Assembly: GCA_036397455.1 (NCBI GenBank)
Contig: DASWIX010000076.1
Coordinates: 105,369 to 169,368, forward strand
From: JADFNB01 sp036397455
Lineage (GTDB): Bacteria; Gemmatimonadota; Gemmatimonadetes; Gemmatimonadales; GWC2-71-9
Length of the DNA stretch: 64,000 nt
Reading direction: 5' to 3'
The position numbers and the translations under genes were made by a program. Shown here one piece after another: positions 33,678 through 43,261 of the stretch. Below the pieces are notes generated by a model, which saw nothing but the letters and a program-made list of their open reading frames with translations, searched no databases and was not told the DNA's origin. Each line of letters starts with the position of its first letter. Within the stretch, counting starts at the first letter, position 1.

Positions 33678-34673
33678 ATGACGCCGTCGTCCGAGCGGGC
33701 GCCGGCAGGCGGGCTCGGGCGGAGGGTCAGCACCACCGTCGGTACCGTCTTCATGACGGTGGCCTTCGTCGTGATCGCGCCGATCGGGCTGCTCGCGCTC
33801 CCCCTGACCGGACTGATCGCGGCGGCACGCCCACGCAACGGCCCCGCCCGCACGGCGGGGGTCGCGTCCGCCGCGGTGGCCCTGTGGTGGCTGACCTATC
33901 CGGGCGAGTTGCCGGAGCAGGTCACGCGCGCCGCCGCCGTGCTCGCGGTCGCGGCGTTCCTCGTGCTCACGCTGATGACGACCTGGACCGTGACACACCG
34001 CAGCCTGGTGGCGGCAGCCGTCGCGGCGGGTGGCGTCGCGGCGACGTACGGTGCGCTGGGTTGGTCCTGGGGACGGTTGCACTGGTGGGTGGAGCATCGG
34101 GTGGGTTTCGCGCTCCGATGGATGCTGGGTGCGCTGTCGCGGACCGCCCAGCTCCAGACCGACGGCGCCGGCACACCGTCGGCGTCGGCCATGTTGCGCC
34201 AGCTCGATGCGTCGTTCGACGCGATCGTGCGGACCATGGCCGACCTGTTTCCGGCGACGGTCGCGCTCCAGGTGATGCTCGGGTTCGCGGTCGCGTCCCT
34301 GCTGTTCTATCGTCTCGCGGGGCGCACGGTGGGTCGACCGCTGGGCCGGTTCACGTCGTTCCGGTTCACCGAGCACCTCGGTTGGGCCGCGGTGGTCCCA
34401 CTGGTGCTGGTGCTGTTTGTCCGTGTCAGTGCGGTGAAGCTCGTCGCCTCGAATATCCTGGCCGTGGTGGCGACGCTGTACGTGGTCCGCGGCGCCGCCG
34501 TCGGCCTGTTTGGACTGCAACTGATTCGCGCCGGGGTGATAGCCTACGGGCTCGCGGCCCTGGCAACCCTGTTTCTGTTGCCCGTCGTACTCGGGAGCAC
34601 CATGGTATTGGGAGTGCTCGACGCCGGGCTTGACCTTCGACGGCGGTGGACGGCCCCGCCGGTGGGTGGATGA
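33678..34673 (+). CDS. DUF2232 (YybS-like) membrane protein
   Basis: 331 residues with about nine hydrophobic segments. Its place between rpsR and rplI and its layout fit the DUF2232/YybS group found at this locus in many bacteria. The function of the family is not established. ATG 33678 follows the rpsR stop by one nucleotide and the stop is 4 nt from rplI, so the gene is embedded in the ribosomal operon. A conserved GRFTSFRFTEHLGWAAVVPL segment is typical. Confidence 0.8.
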   Translation: MTPSSERAPAGGLGRRVSTTVGTVFMTVAFVVIAPIGLLALPLTGLIAAARPRNGPARTAGVASAAVALWWLTYPGELPEQVTRAAAVLAVAAFLVLTLMTTWTVTHRSLVAAAVAAGGVAATYGALGWSWGRLHWWVEHRVGFALRWMLGALSRTAQLQTDGAGTPSASAMLRQLDASFDAIVRTMADLFPATVALQVMLGFAVASLLFYRLAGRTVGRPLGRFTSFRFTEHLGWAAVVPLVLVLFVRVSAVKLVASNILAVVATLYVVRGAAVGLFGLQLIRAGVIAYGLAALATLFLLPVVLGSTMVLGVLDAGLDLRRRWTAPPVGG

Positions 34674-34677
34674 CATC

Positions 34678-35124
34678 ATGGAAGTGATCCTGCGTAGTGA
34701 CATCGCGAAGCTCGGGCATACCGGCCAAATCGTGCAGGTGAAGGACGGTTACGGCCGGAACTACCTGCTTCCGCGCGGTCTGGCGTACCCCGCTAACGCC
34801 GCCAACAAGGCTCGGGTCGCCGCAGAAGCGCGCCGTCGCGGCGAGCTGGTGGCCGCCGCCGCCGGTGATGCGGAGGCACTCGGCAAGCGGCTCACGGCCG
34901 AAGACCTCACCTTCACGGTCAAGGCCGGCGAAGGCGACAAGCTGTTCGGCTCGATTACCTCAGGCGACATCGCCGACCGACTCCACGAGAAGGGATACCA
35001 CGTGGACAAACGCTCGATCGAGCTGGACGAACCGATCAAGATGATCGGCGTCTACAAGGTTCCCGTGCGACTCCACGCGGACGTGCGACCGGAACTCAGG
35101 GTGTGGGTGGTAAAGGAAGCGTAG
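34678..35124 (+). CDS. rplI: 50S ribosomal protein L9
   Basis: 148 residues from ATG 34678. The N-terminal rRNA-binding domain carries MEVILRSDIAKLGHTG and KDGYGRNYLLPRGLA, followed by the long connecting helix (KARVAAEARRRGELVAAA) and the C-terminal domain (GDKLFGSITSGDIADRL, IGVYKVPVRLHADV). An upstream in-frame ATG (34630) adds unrelated residues inside the previous gene and is not used. The stop TAG shares its last base with the next start (TAGTG). Confidence 0.97.
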   Translation: MEVILRSDIAKLGHTGQIVQVKDGYGRNYLLPRGLAYPANAANKARVAAEARRRGELVAAAAGDAEALGKRLTAEDLTFTVKAGEGDKLFGSITSGDIADRLHEKGYHVDKRSIELDEPIKMIGVYKVPVRLHADVRPELRVWVVKEA

Positions 35125-36953
35125 TGTCGGCGGGAGCCGCGGAGATCGCCTATATCGACGGTCCGCGTTTGCGGCGTTCGTTGGCGGCCGCCGCCGACTG
35201 GGTCGACGCGGGGCGCGAGGAGCTGAACCGGATCAACGTGTTTCCCGTGCCGGATGGGGACACGGGTACGAACTTCGCCATGACGCTCCGTGCGGTCGCG
35301 ACGCACCTCGCCTCGCTGGACGACCGCGCGACCCTCTCCGACGTCACCGGCGCCATGGCCGAGGCCAGCGTGTTCTCGGCCCGCGGCAATTCCGGGATGT
35401 TGCTCGCCCAATTCCTTCTGGGCGTGCGGGACCACCTCGCGACCACGGAGCAAGCCACGGCCGCCGAGTTGGCGGGCGCCTTCCGTGCCGGCGCCGAACG
35501 GCTGCACCAATCGCTCGACACGCCGGTCGAGGGCACGATTCTCACCGTCAGTCGCGAGGCCGCCCAGGCGGCCGAACAGGCCGCCAGGGAGTCGGACAAC
35601 GTCGCCAGCCTCATGCGGCGTGTCTTGAACCACGCCGAAGACGCGTTGCAACGCACGCCCGACCTGCTGGCGGCGTTGCGCGAGGCGGGCGTGGTGGACG
35701 CGGGCGCCAAGGCGTTCGTACGCGTGATCGAGGGGATCGTCCGGCTGATTGAAGGGAACCCGATCGTCTCGGCCGACGCACCGCGGACCTACGCCACGCC
35801 TGACGCCGCCGCCGTGACCGAAGTCGCGCGCGATCGCGACTACGGATTCTGCACCGAAGTCCTCGTCCGCTGTAAGACGCCGCCGCCCTCGACCGACGTC
35901 CGGGCGGCGCTACGGGCGCTCGGCGGATCGATTGTCGTGCTGGCGACCGGCGACCTGTTGAAGGTGCACGTCCACACCGACACGCCCCACGCGGTCTTCG
36001 AACTCGCCCATGGTTGGGGAACCATCGAGCTGACCAAAGCCGACGACATGCGGGAGCAGCACCGACAGCTCCACGAAGCGCGCCGCGCGCTCACCATCGT
36101 CGTCGATTCGTCCTGCGACCTGCCCGATGACCTGCTGGACCGGCACGGGATCGTGGTCGTGCCGGTCCAGGTCCTGGACGGCGCGCGCGCGTATCAGGAT
36201 CGGATCGAAATCCGCAGCCGTGAGGTCACCGACCGGATGCGGGCCGGCGAGGTGTTCACGACGGCACAACCGACCCCCGCGGCCTTCGTGCAGGGGTTTC
36301 AAGACGCGCTGAGTGGGGCCGGAGACGCGTTGGCCGTCCTGCTGGCGAAGTCGCTCTCGGGCACCTTCGGGTCCGGTGTCACCGCGGCCCGCGCGGTGTC
36401 GCAAGACCATATCACGGTGGTGGATTCCCGATCGGCCTCGCTCGGGCTCGGGATGCTGGCGCTGCGCGCCGCCGAACTGGCCGAACAGGGGTGGGACCGC
36501 GACGCCATCGCCGCCGAACTCACCCGCACACGTGACCGATCCAGCGGCATGTTCACGGTGGACATTTTCGACAACCTGTTGCGTTCCGGCCGGGTCGGAC
36601 GGGGCCGGGCGTTGCTCGGCACCCTGCTCAGCATCAAGCCGATTCTCGAGTTGGCGCCGGACGGACATATCGTGCCACTCGACCGCGTGCGCGGGCGCGA
36701 GGCGGTCGCGGCCAGGGTCCTGGCCCATCTCGAGCAACGACTCACGCCCCGCCCCGCGCGCCTGCGCATCGGCATCGTCCACGCAGATGCGCCGGCCACC
36801 GCCGATTTCCTGCGCAACGAGGCCAACCGCCGCTTCGCGCCACACGAGTGCATCGTGAACGATCTGACCGCCGCCATCACCGTCCATACCGGACCGGGCG
36901 CGTGGGGTATATTCTACCAGATAGAAGAACCGTCCCCCGCAAGCGAGCGCTAG
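35124..36953 (+). CDS. DhaL/FakA-like kinase fused to DegV/FakB domain
   Basis: 609 residues, GTG start overlapping rplI by one base. Residues 15-205 form a DhaL (DAK2) kinase domain with FPVPDGDTGTNF (Mg-ATP Asp residues) and SARGNSGMLLAQFL. Residues 220-320 are FakA middle-domain-like (YGFCTEVLVRC, GDLLKVHVHTDTP). Residues 330-605 form a complete DegV fold (VVDSSCDLPDDLL, TTAQPTPAAFV, SLSGTFGSGVTAA, RVGRGRALLG). In Staphylococcus, FakA phosphorylates fatty acids presented by separate FakB (DegV) proteins; here both parts are one chain. Presumably cytoplasmic fatty-acid activation for phospholipid synthesis. Confidence 0.85.
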   Translation: MSAGAAEIAYIDGPRLRRSLAAAADWVDAGREELNRINVFPVPDGDTGTNFAMTLRAVATHLASLDDRATLSDVTGAMAEASVFSARGNSGMLLAQFLLGVRDHLATTEQATAAELAGAFRAGAERLHQSLDTPVEGTILTVSREAAQAAEQAARESDNVASLMRRVLNHAEDALQRTPDLLAALREAGVVDAGAKAFVRVIEGIVRLIEGNPIVSADAPRTYATPDAAAVTEVARDRDYGFCTEVLVRCKTPPPSTDVRAALRALGGSIVVLATGDLLKVHVHTDTPHAVFELAHGWGTIELTKADDMREQHRQLHEARRALTIVVDSSCDLPDDLLDRHGIVVVPVQVLDGARAYQDRIEIRSREVTDRMRAGEVFTTAQPTPAAFVQGFQDALSGAGDALAVLLAKSLSGTFGSGVTAARAVSQDHITVVDSRSASLGLGMLALRAAELAEQGWDRDAIAAELTRTRDRSSGMFTVDIFDNLLRSGRVGRGRALLGTLLSIKPILELAPDGHIVPLDRVRGREAVAARVLAHLEQRLTPRPARLRIGIVHADAPATADFLRNEANRRFAPHECIVNDLTAAITVHTGPGAWGIFYQIEEPSPASER

Positions 36954-37357
36954 CCATTCCTCGCCAGGAACAAATCCGGCCTCGTCGCATTAGGAAGACG
37001 GAGCAGCCCAACAGCGCGCCGGACATTACCGCGGTCGCCCGGGCGCTCGAGCACCACAAGGCCCGGGACGTCATCGTGCTGGACCTGCGATCGCTAAGCG
37101 ACGCGACGGATTACTTCATCATTGCGTCGGGGACGTCCGATACGCACGTGCGGGCGGTCGCCGAGCAGGTCCTCGACACGATGCGCGAGCGGAGCCGCAA
37201 ACCACACCACGTCGAGGGGGTGAGCCAGGGACGCTGGGTGTTGCTGGACTTTGTCGATTTCGTGGTTCACGTATTCCACCCGAGCCTGCGGGAATTCTAT
37301 CGGCTCGAGCGCTTGTGGGCCGACGCGCCGGTCGTGCACGTTCAGCCCGGGAGGTAG
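36902..37357 (+). CDS. rsfS: Ribosome silencing factor RsfS
   Basis: The conserved core (from about 37015) has ALEHHKARDVIVLDLRSLSD, ATDYFIIASGTSDTHVRAVA, GRWVLLDFVDFVVHVF and REFYRLERLWAD, all diagnostic of RsfS/Iojap. RsfS binds L14 of the 50S subunit and blocks subunit joining under nutrient limitation. The start is unclear: GTG 36902 overlaps the fused kinase gene by 52 nt, and no ATG/GTG/TTG lies closer to the core. An ATT at 36989 is the only nearer alternative. Gene position and motif set are typical. Confidence 0.88.
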   Translation: MGYILPDRRTVPRKRALAIPRQEQIRPRRIRKTEQPNSAPDITAVARALEHHKARDVIVLDLRSLSDATDYFIIASGTSDTHVRAVAEQVLDTMRERSRKPHHVEGVSQGRWVLLDFVDFVVHVFHPSLREFYRLERLWADAPVVHVQPGR

Positions 37358-37361
37358 ACCC

Positions 37362-40300
37362 ATGGGCCGGTCTCGAGCCCTGATGACCGCAGTGGCGATA
37401 GCGCTCGTCGCGCCGAGTGCGGCCGCGCAGTATTTCGGCCAAAACAAGGTGCAGTACCGGCACCTCGACTTCGCGGTCATCGAGACCGAACACTTCGACG
37501 TCTACTACTACGAAGGAGAGCGTGAGGCGGCGGTCGACGCCGCCCGGATGGCCGAGCGGGCCTACGGACGCCTGTCCCGCATTCTGAACCACCAATACCG
37601 CGAGCGGCAACCGATCATCCTGTTCGCGTCGCACTCCGAATTCCAACAGAACAATATCACCGACATCGGCGAGGCCACGGGCGGCGTCACCGACGCGTTC
37701 CGCCACCGCGTGATGTTGCCCTTCACCGGATCGTATGACGATTTCGACCACGTGCTGCAGCACGAGCTGGTGCACCAGTTTCAATACGACATCTTCGCCC
37801 GCGGCCGCATCGGCGCGGGGATCCAGCGCCTGGTCGCGGTGCAGCCACCGCTGTGGCTGTTCGAGGGGATGGCGGAATACCTGTCCACCGGACCGATCAC
37901 GCCGCTGACCGCGACGTGGCTGCGCAACGCCGCCCTCGAAGGTCACCTCCCGACCATCGAAGAAATGACCTACGATCCTTCCGTGTTCCCCTATCGCTAC
38001 GGCCATGCCCTGATGGCGTACATCGGCGAGCGTTGGGGAGACGAAGTCATCGGCGAAATCCTGCACGGGGTGGCATCCGCCGGGGTCGAATCGGCGTTCC
38101 GGCGGGCCCTCGGCATGTCGCTCGAAGACCTCTCCGAGGAGTGGCATTTCGCGATCCGTCGCACGTACCTGCCGCAGGTCGCGGAGCTGGCACCGCCACG
38201 GGAATTCGCCAGGCCCACGCTCCGTCATCGCGGCACGGGCGCGCGCATCCACGTGTCGCCTGCGCTGTCCCCGGACGGCAGCCAGATCGCCTACCTCTCG
38301 GAGGGCGGCACGTACTTCATCGACCTCTACGTGGCTGACGCCGAAACGGGGCGGGTCCAGGGCCGATTGGTGAAATCGGCGTTCAACGCCGACTTCGAGA
38401 ACCTGCGCTACCTCAACTCCGCGGGCTCCTGGTCGGCCGATGGGAAGTATTTCGCCATCGCCGCCAAACACGGCGGCAAAGACGATCTGGTCATCTTCGA
38501 CATGACGCGGCGGCGGGAGCATCGACGCATCGCGCTGCCCTTACACGGGGCGACGACCCCCGCGTGGTCACCCGACGGCACCCAGCTGGTGTTCACCGGC
38601 TACGACGGCGGACTGTCCGACCTGTACCTGGTCAACCTCGACGGGTCGGACCTGCGACGGCTCACGGCGGACAAGTACGCGGACCTCCAGCCGGCCTGGT
38701 CACCCGACGGTCGGACGATTGCGTTCGCGACCGACCGAGGCGAGGAAACCAACCTGGCCTCGCTCCGGTTTGCGGCCCTGCGCCTCGCGCTGTACGACCT
38801 CGAGACCGGCCGCATCGAGGTGCTGTCGCCGATGCAGGGACGGAACATCAATCCGCAGTGGGCGCCGGACGGACAGTCGCTGGCCTACGTGTCCGACCGG
38901 ACCGGCATCGCCAACATCTTCCTGTATGAACTCACGTCCCGGCTGGAGTACCAGCTCACCAACGTGTACACCGGGGTCACCGGCATCACCGAACTCTCGC
39001 CGGCAATTTCCTGGGCGCATCGAGCCGACCGGCTGGTGTTCTCATACTACGAGGGACCCGATTTCACCTACAATGTGTATCGGGTGGACGATCCGCGGGG
39101 CCTGAAACGCCAGCCCTGGTCTTTCGCGCTGCCACCGGCCATCGCGCTCGATTCGGCGCCGACCCCGCCGGACTCGGTGGCGGGAGCACCGCCGATGCCG
39201 ACGATCGAAGCGGTGCAACGGGCCTCGATCTACCGATCCTCGGGCGGGTTCCGTTCCTCCGCGGCCACGCCGGTCCCCGCGGCATCGGCCGGCCGCCCCG
39301 TTTCCGTACGCGAGTTGCTGGACAGCGCGACGCTCGCGCTGCCGGATACGCTGGAGTTCGGCCGGCGCCGTTATTCCGGCCGGCTCACGCCGGACTATAT
39401 CGCGCAACCGACCATCGGGTACGCCCGCGACAATTTCGGGCGCGGGTTTTTCGGCGGCACCGCGATCTCGCTGTCGGACATGCTGGGCAATCGCCGCATG
39501 CTGCTCGCCGGTCAGGTCAACGGGCGCATCGACGAGGCGCAACTCTTGCTGGCGTACGGCAACTTCTCCCACCGCACGAGTTGGCAAGCCGGTTACGAGC
39601 AGTATCCGCTGTTCTTCTACTCGGGCAGTACGATCACCACCGATTCGGTAGGCCAACCCATCGCGGTCTTCGGGTTCGATCGACTCATTCTGCGGCAGGC
39701 ATTCGTCGAGGCGCACCGGCCGTTCAACCGATTCCGGCGGGTGGAGTTCGGATGGCGCGCGGTGAATATCGGACGGGCCCGCCAGGAGTACGTCCAGACG
39801 TTCGACCCGGTGAGCGGCGCGATCCTGAGCCAGGACGTCATTACCGACGGGCTCGGCAGCTCGAGTTACCTGCAACCGTCACTGGCCCTCGTGTTCGACA
39901 ACTCCATCTCGCCGTATGTCGGCCCCAGTATGGGACGTCGCAGCCGGCTTGAATACGCCCCGGCCATCGGGGGATGGCAGTTCCATCAGGTCCTCGGCGA
40001 CTACCGCCGCTATGACGGGCTGTTCGGCCCGTTCGTGTTGGCCACTCGCACGCTGTTCTTCGGACGGTTCGGGCGGGACGACGGGGAGTTTCCGATCTTC
40101 CTCGGTACGCCCGAGTTGATTCGCGGCTACACCGCGGGCTCCTTCCGCCGCAACGAGTGCACCGGGGCGGCCACCGGCACCATCACCGGCTGCGCCGCAC
40201 TCGACCAGTTGCTCGGCAGCCGCGTCGGCGTGTTCAACGCCGAGTTGCGATTCCCACTGTTTCGCGCGCTGATGCTCGGATTCCTGCCGGTGTGGTTCCC

Positions 40301-40544
40301 GCCCATCGAGGGAGCGGTGTTCTTCGACGCGGGCATCGCCTGGAACGCCGGCAACCGGGTCGTGCTCGAGCGCCGCGACAACGCCAACGTGGCGCGGGTG
40401 CGCCAGCCCCTGACCAGTTGGGGATTCTCGTGGCGCGTCAACGCCCTGGGCGTCGCCGTGTTACGGTTCGATTATGCGAAGCCGCTCGTCCGCGCCGACG
40501 GCGTCGGCGCCTATTGGACCATCAGTATCGGCCCGACCTTCTAG
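37362..40544 (+). CDS. Peptidase MA-like / PD40 propeller / Omp85-like barrel fusion
   Basis: 1060 residues from ATG 37362 with GGGAGG upstream. A signal peptide (1-22) is followed by a gluzincin-type peptidase domain with HELVH at 134-138 and the third-ligand region FEGMAEY (167-173). Residues about 300-600 contain PD40/TolB repeats (SPDGSQIAYLSE, SPDGTQLVFTG, APDGQSLAYVSD). The last 340 residues look like an Omp85/BamA-type beta-barrel (surface-antigen) ending in the outer-membrane-type YWTISIGPTF. It should sit in the outer membrane with a soluble protease-propeller part. The substrate is unknown. Confidence 0.8.
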   Translation: MGRSRALMTAVAIALVAPSAAAQYFGQNKVQYRHLDFAVIETEHFDVYYYEGEREAAVDAARMAERAYGRLSRILNHQYRERQPIILFASHSEFQQNNITDIGEATGGVTDAFRHRVMLPFTGSYDDFDHVLQHELVHQFQYDIFARGRIGAGIQRLVAVQPPLWLFEGMAEYLSTGPITPLTATWLRNAALEGHLPTIEEMTYDPSVFPYRYGHALMAYIGERWGDEVIGEILHGVASAGVESAFRRALGMSLEDLSEEWHFAIRRTYLPQVAELAPPREFARPTLRHRGTGARIHVSPALSPDGSQIAYLSEGGTYFIDLYVADAETGRVQGRLVKSAFNADFENLRYLNSAGSWSADGKYFAIAAKHGGKDDLVIFDMTRRREHRRIALPLHGATTPAWSPDGTQLVFTGYDGGLSDLYLVNLDGSDLRRLTADKYADLQPAWSPDGRTIAFATDRGEETNLASLRFAALRLALYDLETGRIEVLSPMQGRNINPQWAPDGQSLAYVSDRTGIANIFLYELTSRLEYQLTNVYTGVTGITELSPAISWAHRADRLVFSYYEGPDFTYNVYRVDDPRGLKRQPWSFALPPAIALDSAPTPPDSVAGAPPMPTIEAVQRASIYRSSGGFRSSAATPVPAASAGRPVSVRELLDSATLALPDTLEFGRRRYSGRLTPDYIAQPTIGYARDNFGRGFFGGTAISLSDMLGNRRMLLAGQVNGRIDEAQLLLAYGNFSHRTSWQAGYEQYPLFFYSGSTITTDSVGQPIAVFGFDRLILRQAFVEAHRPFNRFRRVEFGWRAVNIGRARQEYVQTFDPVSGAILSQDVITDGLGSSSYLQPSLALVFDNSISPYVGPSMGRRSRLEYAPAIGGWQFHQVLGDYRRYDGLFGPFVLATRTLFFGRFGRDDGEFPIFLGTPELIRGYTAGSFRRNECTGAATGTITGCAALDQLLGSRVGVFNAELRFPLFRALMLGFLPVWFPPIEGAVFFDAGIAWNAGNRVVLERRDNANVARVRQPLTSWGFSWRVNALGVAVLRFDYAKPLVRADGVGAYWTISIGPTF

Positions 40545-40574
40545 CCGCACCGGCACGCCGCCGGTTGCCTTGAA

Positions 40575-41990
40575 ATGACGCAACCCACCGCCTACGTTGC
40601 CCCCGTGTCCCGCGTGTTCCTCCTCCTCGCCGGGTCGCTCGCCGTCGCCGCGTGCGGTCCCTCACCACAGGCCACGCAACTCGCCGAAGCGGTGGCGGCC
40701 GACGCGGCCCGACAGGGGCCGGCGACGTCCGTCGCCCTGCGATTCGCGAGCCGGCGCGGCGGCGACGTCAGGCTGTACCGGCTCCCGACGCTGGACGAAG
40801 CGACGTGGAGATTCGAGACGCCGGGCCTCGTCGCGCGCCAGGTCGTCGGCTTCGCCGATGACGACGACCTGATCTACGTCCTCACCCCGGACTCGACCCT
40901 CGTTGCGCTCGACCTGAACTCGGGAAGGCCCCGCACTGCCGATTCCGCCGTGATCCTGGCCCGGCTCTCGCCGTCCGGGGTCCCGCTCTATGTCCGCGCG
41001 GATGGCAGCATTCTGCGACAACTCGGCCGACGGTCCACCGTCTTGGCGGAATCGCTCGAGGTCGCGATCGAGGGGGTCTGGGCCGGGGCTCGCGACCGAG
41101 CGTTGGCCACCACGCGCAGCGCCGCCGGCCGCAGACTGACGCCGCTCGGCACGGAGAGCGACAGTGGCCGTGCGCTGCCCGACGGACCGTTGGACGTGGC
41201 ACCCGGAGGCGATCTGCTGGCCGTTGGGTCCGACCGCTCGCTGCTGATCACGTCGCTGTTGCGCCGCGCCCCCGACGAGCAGATCGCGTTGCGCGCCGCG
41301 CCGACGGTCGTCGCGTTTTCGCCGTCCGGTCACCGGATTTACGTGGCGACTGACGCCGGTGAGATTCTCACGATCGAGCGATTCGGGCTCGACATCATCG
41401 CCCGAACGACGCTGCCCATGGCCGCGATTGCGCTGCGGGTCGACCCGCGTGGGGCGCGATTGCTCGCCCGCCCCGCCGTCGGTGACTCGGTCTGGCTGAT
41501 CTCGCTGGTCGATCCGACCCCGCCGGTTTCGATCGCGTCGGAGTGGACCGACGACCTTCCCGCCATCGCGCCGGACGGGACGATCATGGTTCGGCGCGGC
41601 ACGGATGTCGTGACGATTGCGGCCGATTCCCGGCGCGAGTTGGCGCGCGCCGCGGACCCGGGGCAAGACCGGTGGTTGATCGTGGCGTGGGATCCCCGTC
41701 GCCCGGCGCTGCAACTCGCCGACGAACAGGCGGCACGCTCCACCACCGGTGACCGCCTCGTGTACTTGCAGGTCAGTAGCACGACCAACCAGACCTGGGC
41801 GGACGATCTGGCGCGCGACCTTCGCCTGGCCGGCATGAGGTCGGCCGTGCTCCAGCCGACCCGCCTCGACGAAATGTTCCGGGTGGTGATCGGGCCGTAC
41901 GCCACTCGCGAGGAAGCCGAGGAGGCCGGACGCGGACTCGGCATGCCGTACTGGATCTTCACGCAATCCACCTCGCCGGACTCGACATGA
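40575..41990 (+). CDS. Lipoprotein with propeller-like body and C-terminal SPOR domain
   Basis: 471 residues with lipobox AVAAC near residue 26. The central 330 residues read like low-complexity propeller blades (FADDDDLIYVLTPDSTLVALDLN, FSPSGHRIYVATDAGEILTI). The C-terminal 80 residues carry a SPOR domain (LVYLQVSSTTNQTWADDLA, FRVVIGPYATREEAEEAGR), which binds denuded peptidoglycan at division sites. The ATG lies 30 nt after the barrel gene, and the stop overlaps the next SPOR gene by 4 nt, so both are probably translated together. Confidence 0.8.
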   Translation: MTQPTAYVAPVSRVFLLLAGSLAVAACGPSPQATQLAEAVAADAARQGPATSVALRFASRRGGDVRLYRLPTLDEATWRFETPGLVARQVVGFADDDDLIYVLTPDSTLVALDLNSGRPRTADSAVILARLSPSGVPLYVRADGSILRQLGRRSTVLAESLEVAIEGVWAGARDRALATTRSAAGRRLTPLGTESDSGRALPDGPLDVAPGGDLLAVGSDRSLLITSLLRRAPDEQIALRAAPTVVAFSPSGHRIYVATDAGEILTIERFGLDIIARTTLPMAAIALRVDPRGARLLARPAVGDSVWLISLVDPTPPVSIASEWTDDLPAIAPDGTIMVRRGTDVVTIAADSRRELARAADPGQDRWLIVAWDPRRPALQLADEQAARSTTGDRLVYLQVSSTTNQTWADDLARDLRLAGMRSAVLQPTRLDEMFRVVIGPYATREEAEEAGRGLGMPYWIFTQSTSPDST

Positions 41991-43261
41991 GCGTGCGGGA
42001 GCTGGCCCCCCCGCAACTCCCACACGCGGTCCCTCCTCTCGTCGCCGGGCGCTCCGTGATCCTCCTGGCGACGGATGCACCAGCGGCTGCATGGTCCGCC
42101 CGGGTCGCCTGGGCGGTCGCCCGCGCGGCGCACGGGGAACGGCCGGTCGCGCTCATCGATGCCTCGGTCGAGGAACCAGGTCTCGATGTGGGCGCGGTGC
42201 GCACGGCACCGGATGGACTCGTCGACGCGTTCGAGTTCGGCGCATCCCTGACGCACGTGGCGATCGAACAGGAAACGGGACTCCACTACGTGCCGGTAGG
42301 GACTCCCCCCTCCGATCCGGCCGCCATCTGGGCGAGCGACCGTTGGGAGCGGCTGCGGCGCGGCTTTGCCAGCCAGGACGCATTGATGCTCATCTACGTG
42401 CCGCGTGAGGCCATCCCGCACCTCGCCTTCGCACCGGACGGTATCGTGATGATCGCCCGTGGGGGGGTGTCGCTCGAGTCCCTGCCCGCCCCAACGCTCG
42501 CCGTGATTCGCGAAGAGCTCGGCGTGCCGCCGCGGGAATCGCCGCTGCCCCGCCGGTCCGTCCCGCCGTGGGCCCGCTGGACCGCCGCCGCCTTCAGCCT
42601 CGTCGTCGTGGTCGCCGCCGCGGTCGTCCTGGCAGGTCACGACGACCCGCAACCGGCGGATAGGTCCGCCCCACCGCCGACTCCGCCGGCCTCCGTGTCG
42701 GATGACCGGACGCCGCCACCCGAGCCCGTCCCTGCCGATCCCGTGGACCACGAGTCGCCGGTACCCGCCGGCGAGCCCGGGGACACGCTGTTTTTTGGCG
42801 TGCAGGTCGCCGCCTTTCCCCGGCTGGGCAGTGCGCAGGCGTTGGGTGATCGGCTCACCCGGATGGGGCATACGGTCGTGCTCACCCCGATCCGGTTGGA
42901 GGACGACGGCCGGGTCTGGTACCGGGTGGTGGCTGGCGTCCTGCCCTCGGCCGGGGCCGCGATGACGCTGCGGGCGGCGCTCAGGAGCACCGGGGTGCTG
43001 CAGCCGCGGCATGGCACCATTCAGCGCACACCGCTCGCGTTCGAGGTCGGTCGCTACCGATCCGGCGGCGAAGCGACGGACAGCCTGCGAGGGCTTCGAC
43101 AACGCCGTATTCCCGCGTACATTGTTCCGGTGCCAAACGGCACCGTGCGCCTGTTGGTTGGCGCATTCACGCAGGAGGCGCAGGCGCGGACTGCCGATTC
43201 GATCCTCAAGTCCGCGGGGCTGCACGCCTCGCTCGTCTCACGGACCGGAATAGCCCGATGA
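41987..43261 (+). CDS. Bitopic SPOR protein with degenerate ParA-like N-domain
   Basis: 424 residues. Residues 1-180 resemble a ParA/MinD or BY-kinase-type Rossmann fold (SVILLATDAPAAAWSARVAW, RPVALIDASVEEPGLDVG) but have no Walker A lysine motif. A single TM segment (about 198-215) is followed by a Pro/Asp linker and two SPOR domains (FFGVQVAAFPRLGSAQALGD and RLLVGAFTQEAQARTADSIL). It therefore connects cytoplasm and periplasmic peptidoglycan. ATGA overlaps on both sides link it to the SPOR lipoprotein and to smc. Confidence 0.78.
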   Translation: MSVRELAPPQLPHAVPPLVAGRSVILLATDAPAAAWSARVAWAVARAAHGERPVALIDASVEEPGLDVGAVRTAPDGLVDAFEFGASLTHVAIEQETGLHYVPVGTPPSDPAAIWASDRWERLRRGFASQDALMLIYVPREAIPHLAFAPDGIVMIARGGVSLESLPAPTLAVIREELGVPPRESPLPRRSVPPWARWTAAAFSLVVVVAAAVVLAGHDDPQPADRSAPPPTPPASVSDDRTPPPEPVPADPVDHESPVPAGEPGDTLFFGVQVAAFPRLGSAQALGDRLTRMGHTVVLTPIRLEDDGRVWYRVVAGVLPSAGAAMTLRAALRSTGVLQPRHGTIQRTPLAFEVGRYRSGGEATDSLRGLRQRRIPAYIVPVPNGTVRLLVGAFTQEAQARTADSILKSAGLHASLVSRTGIAR

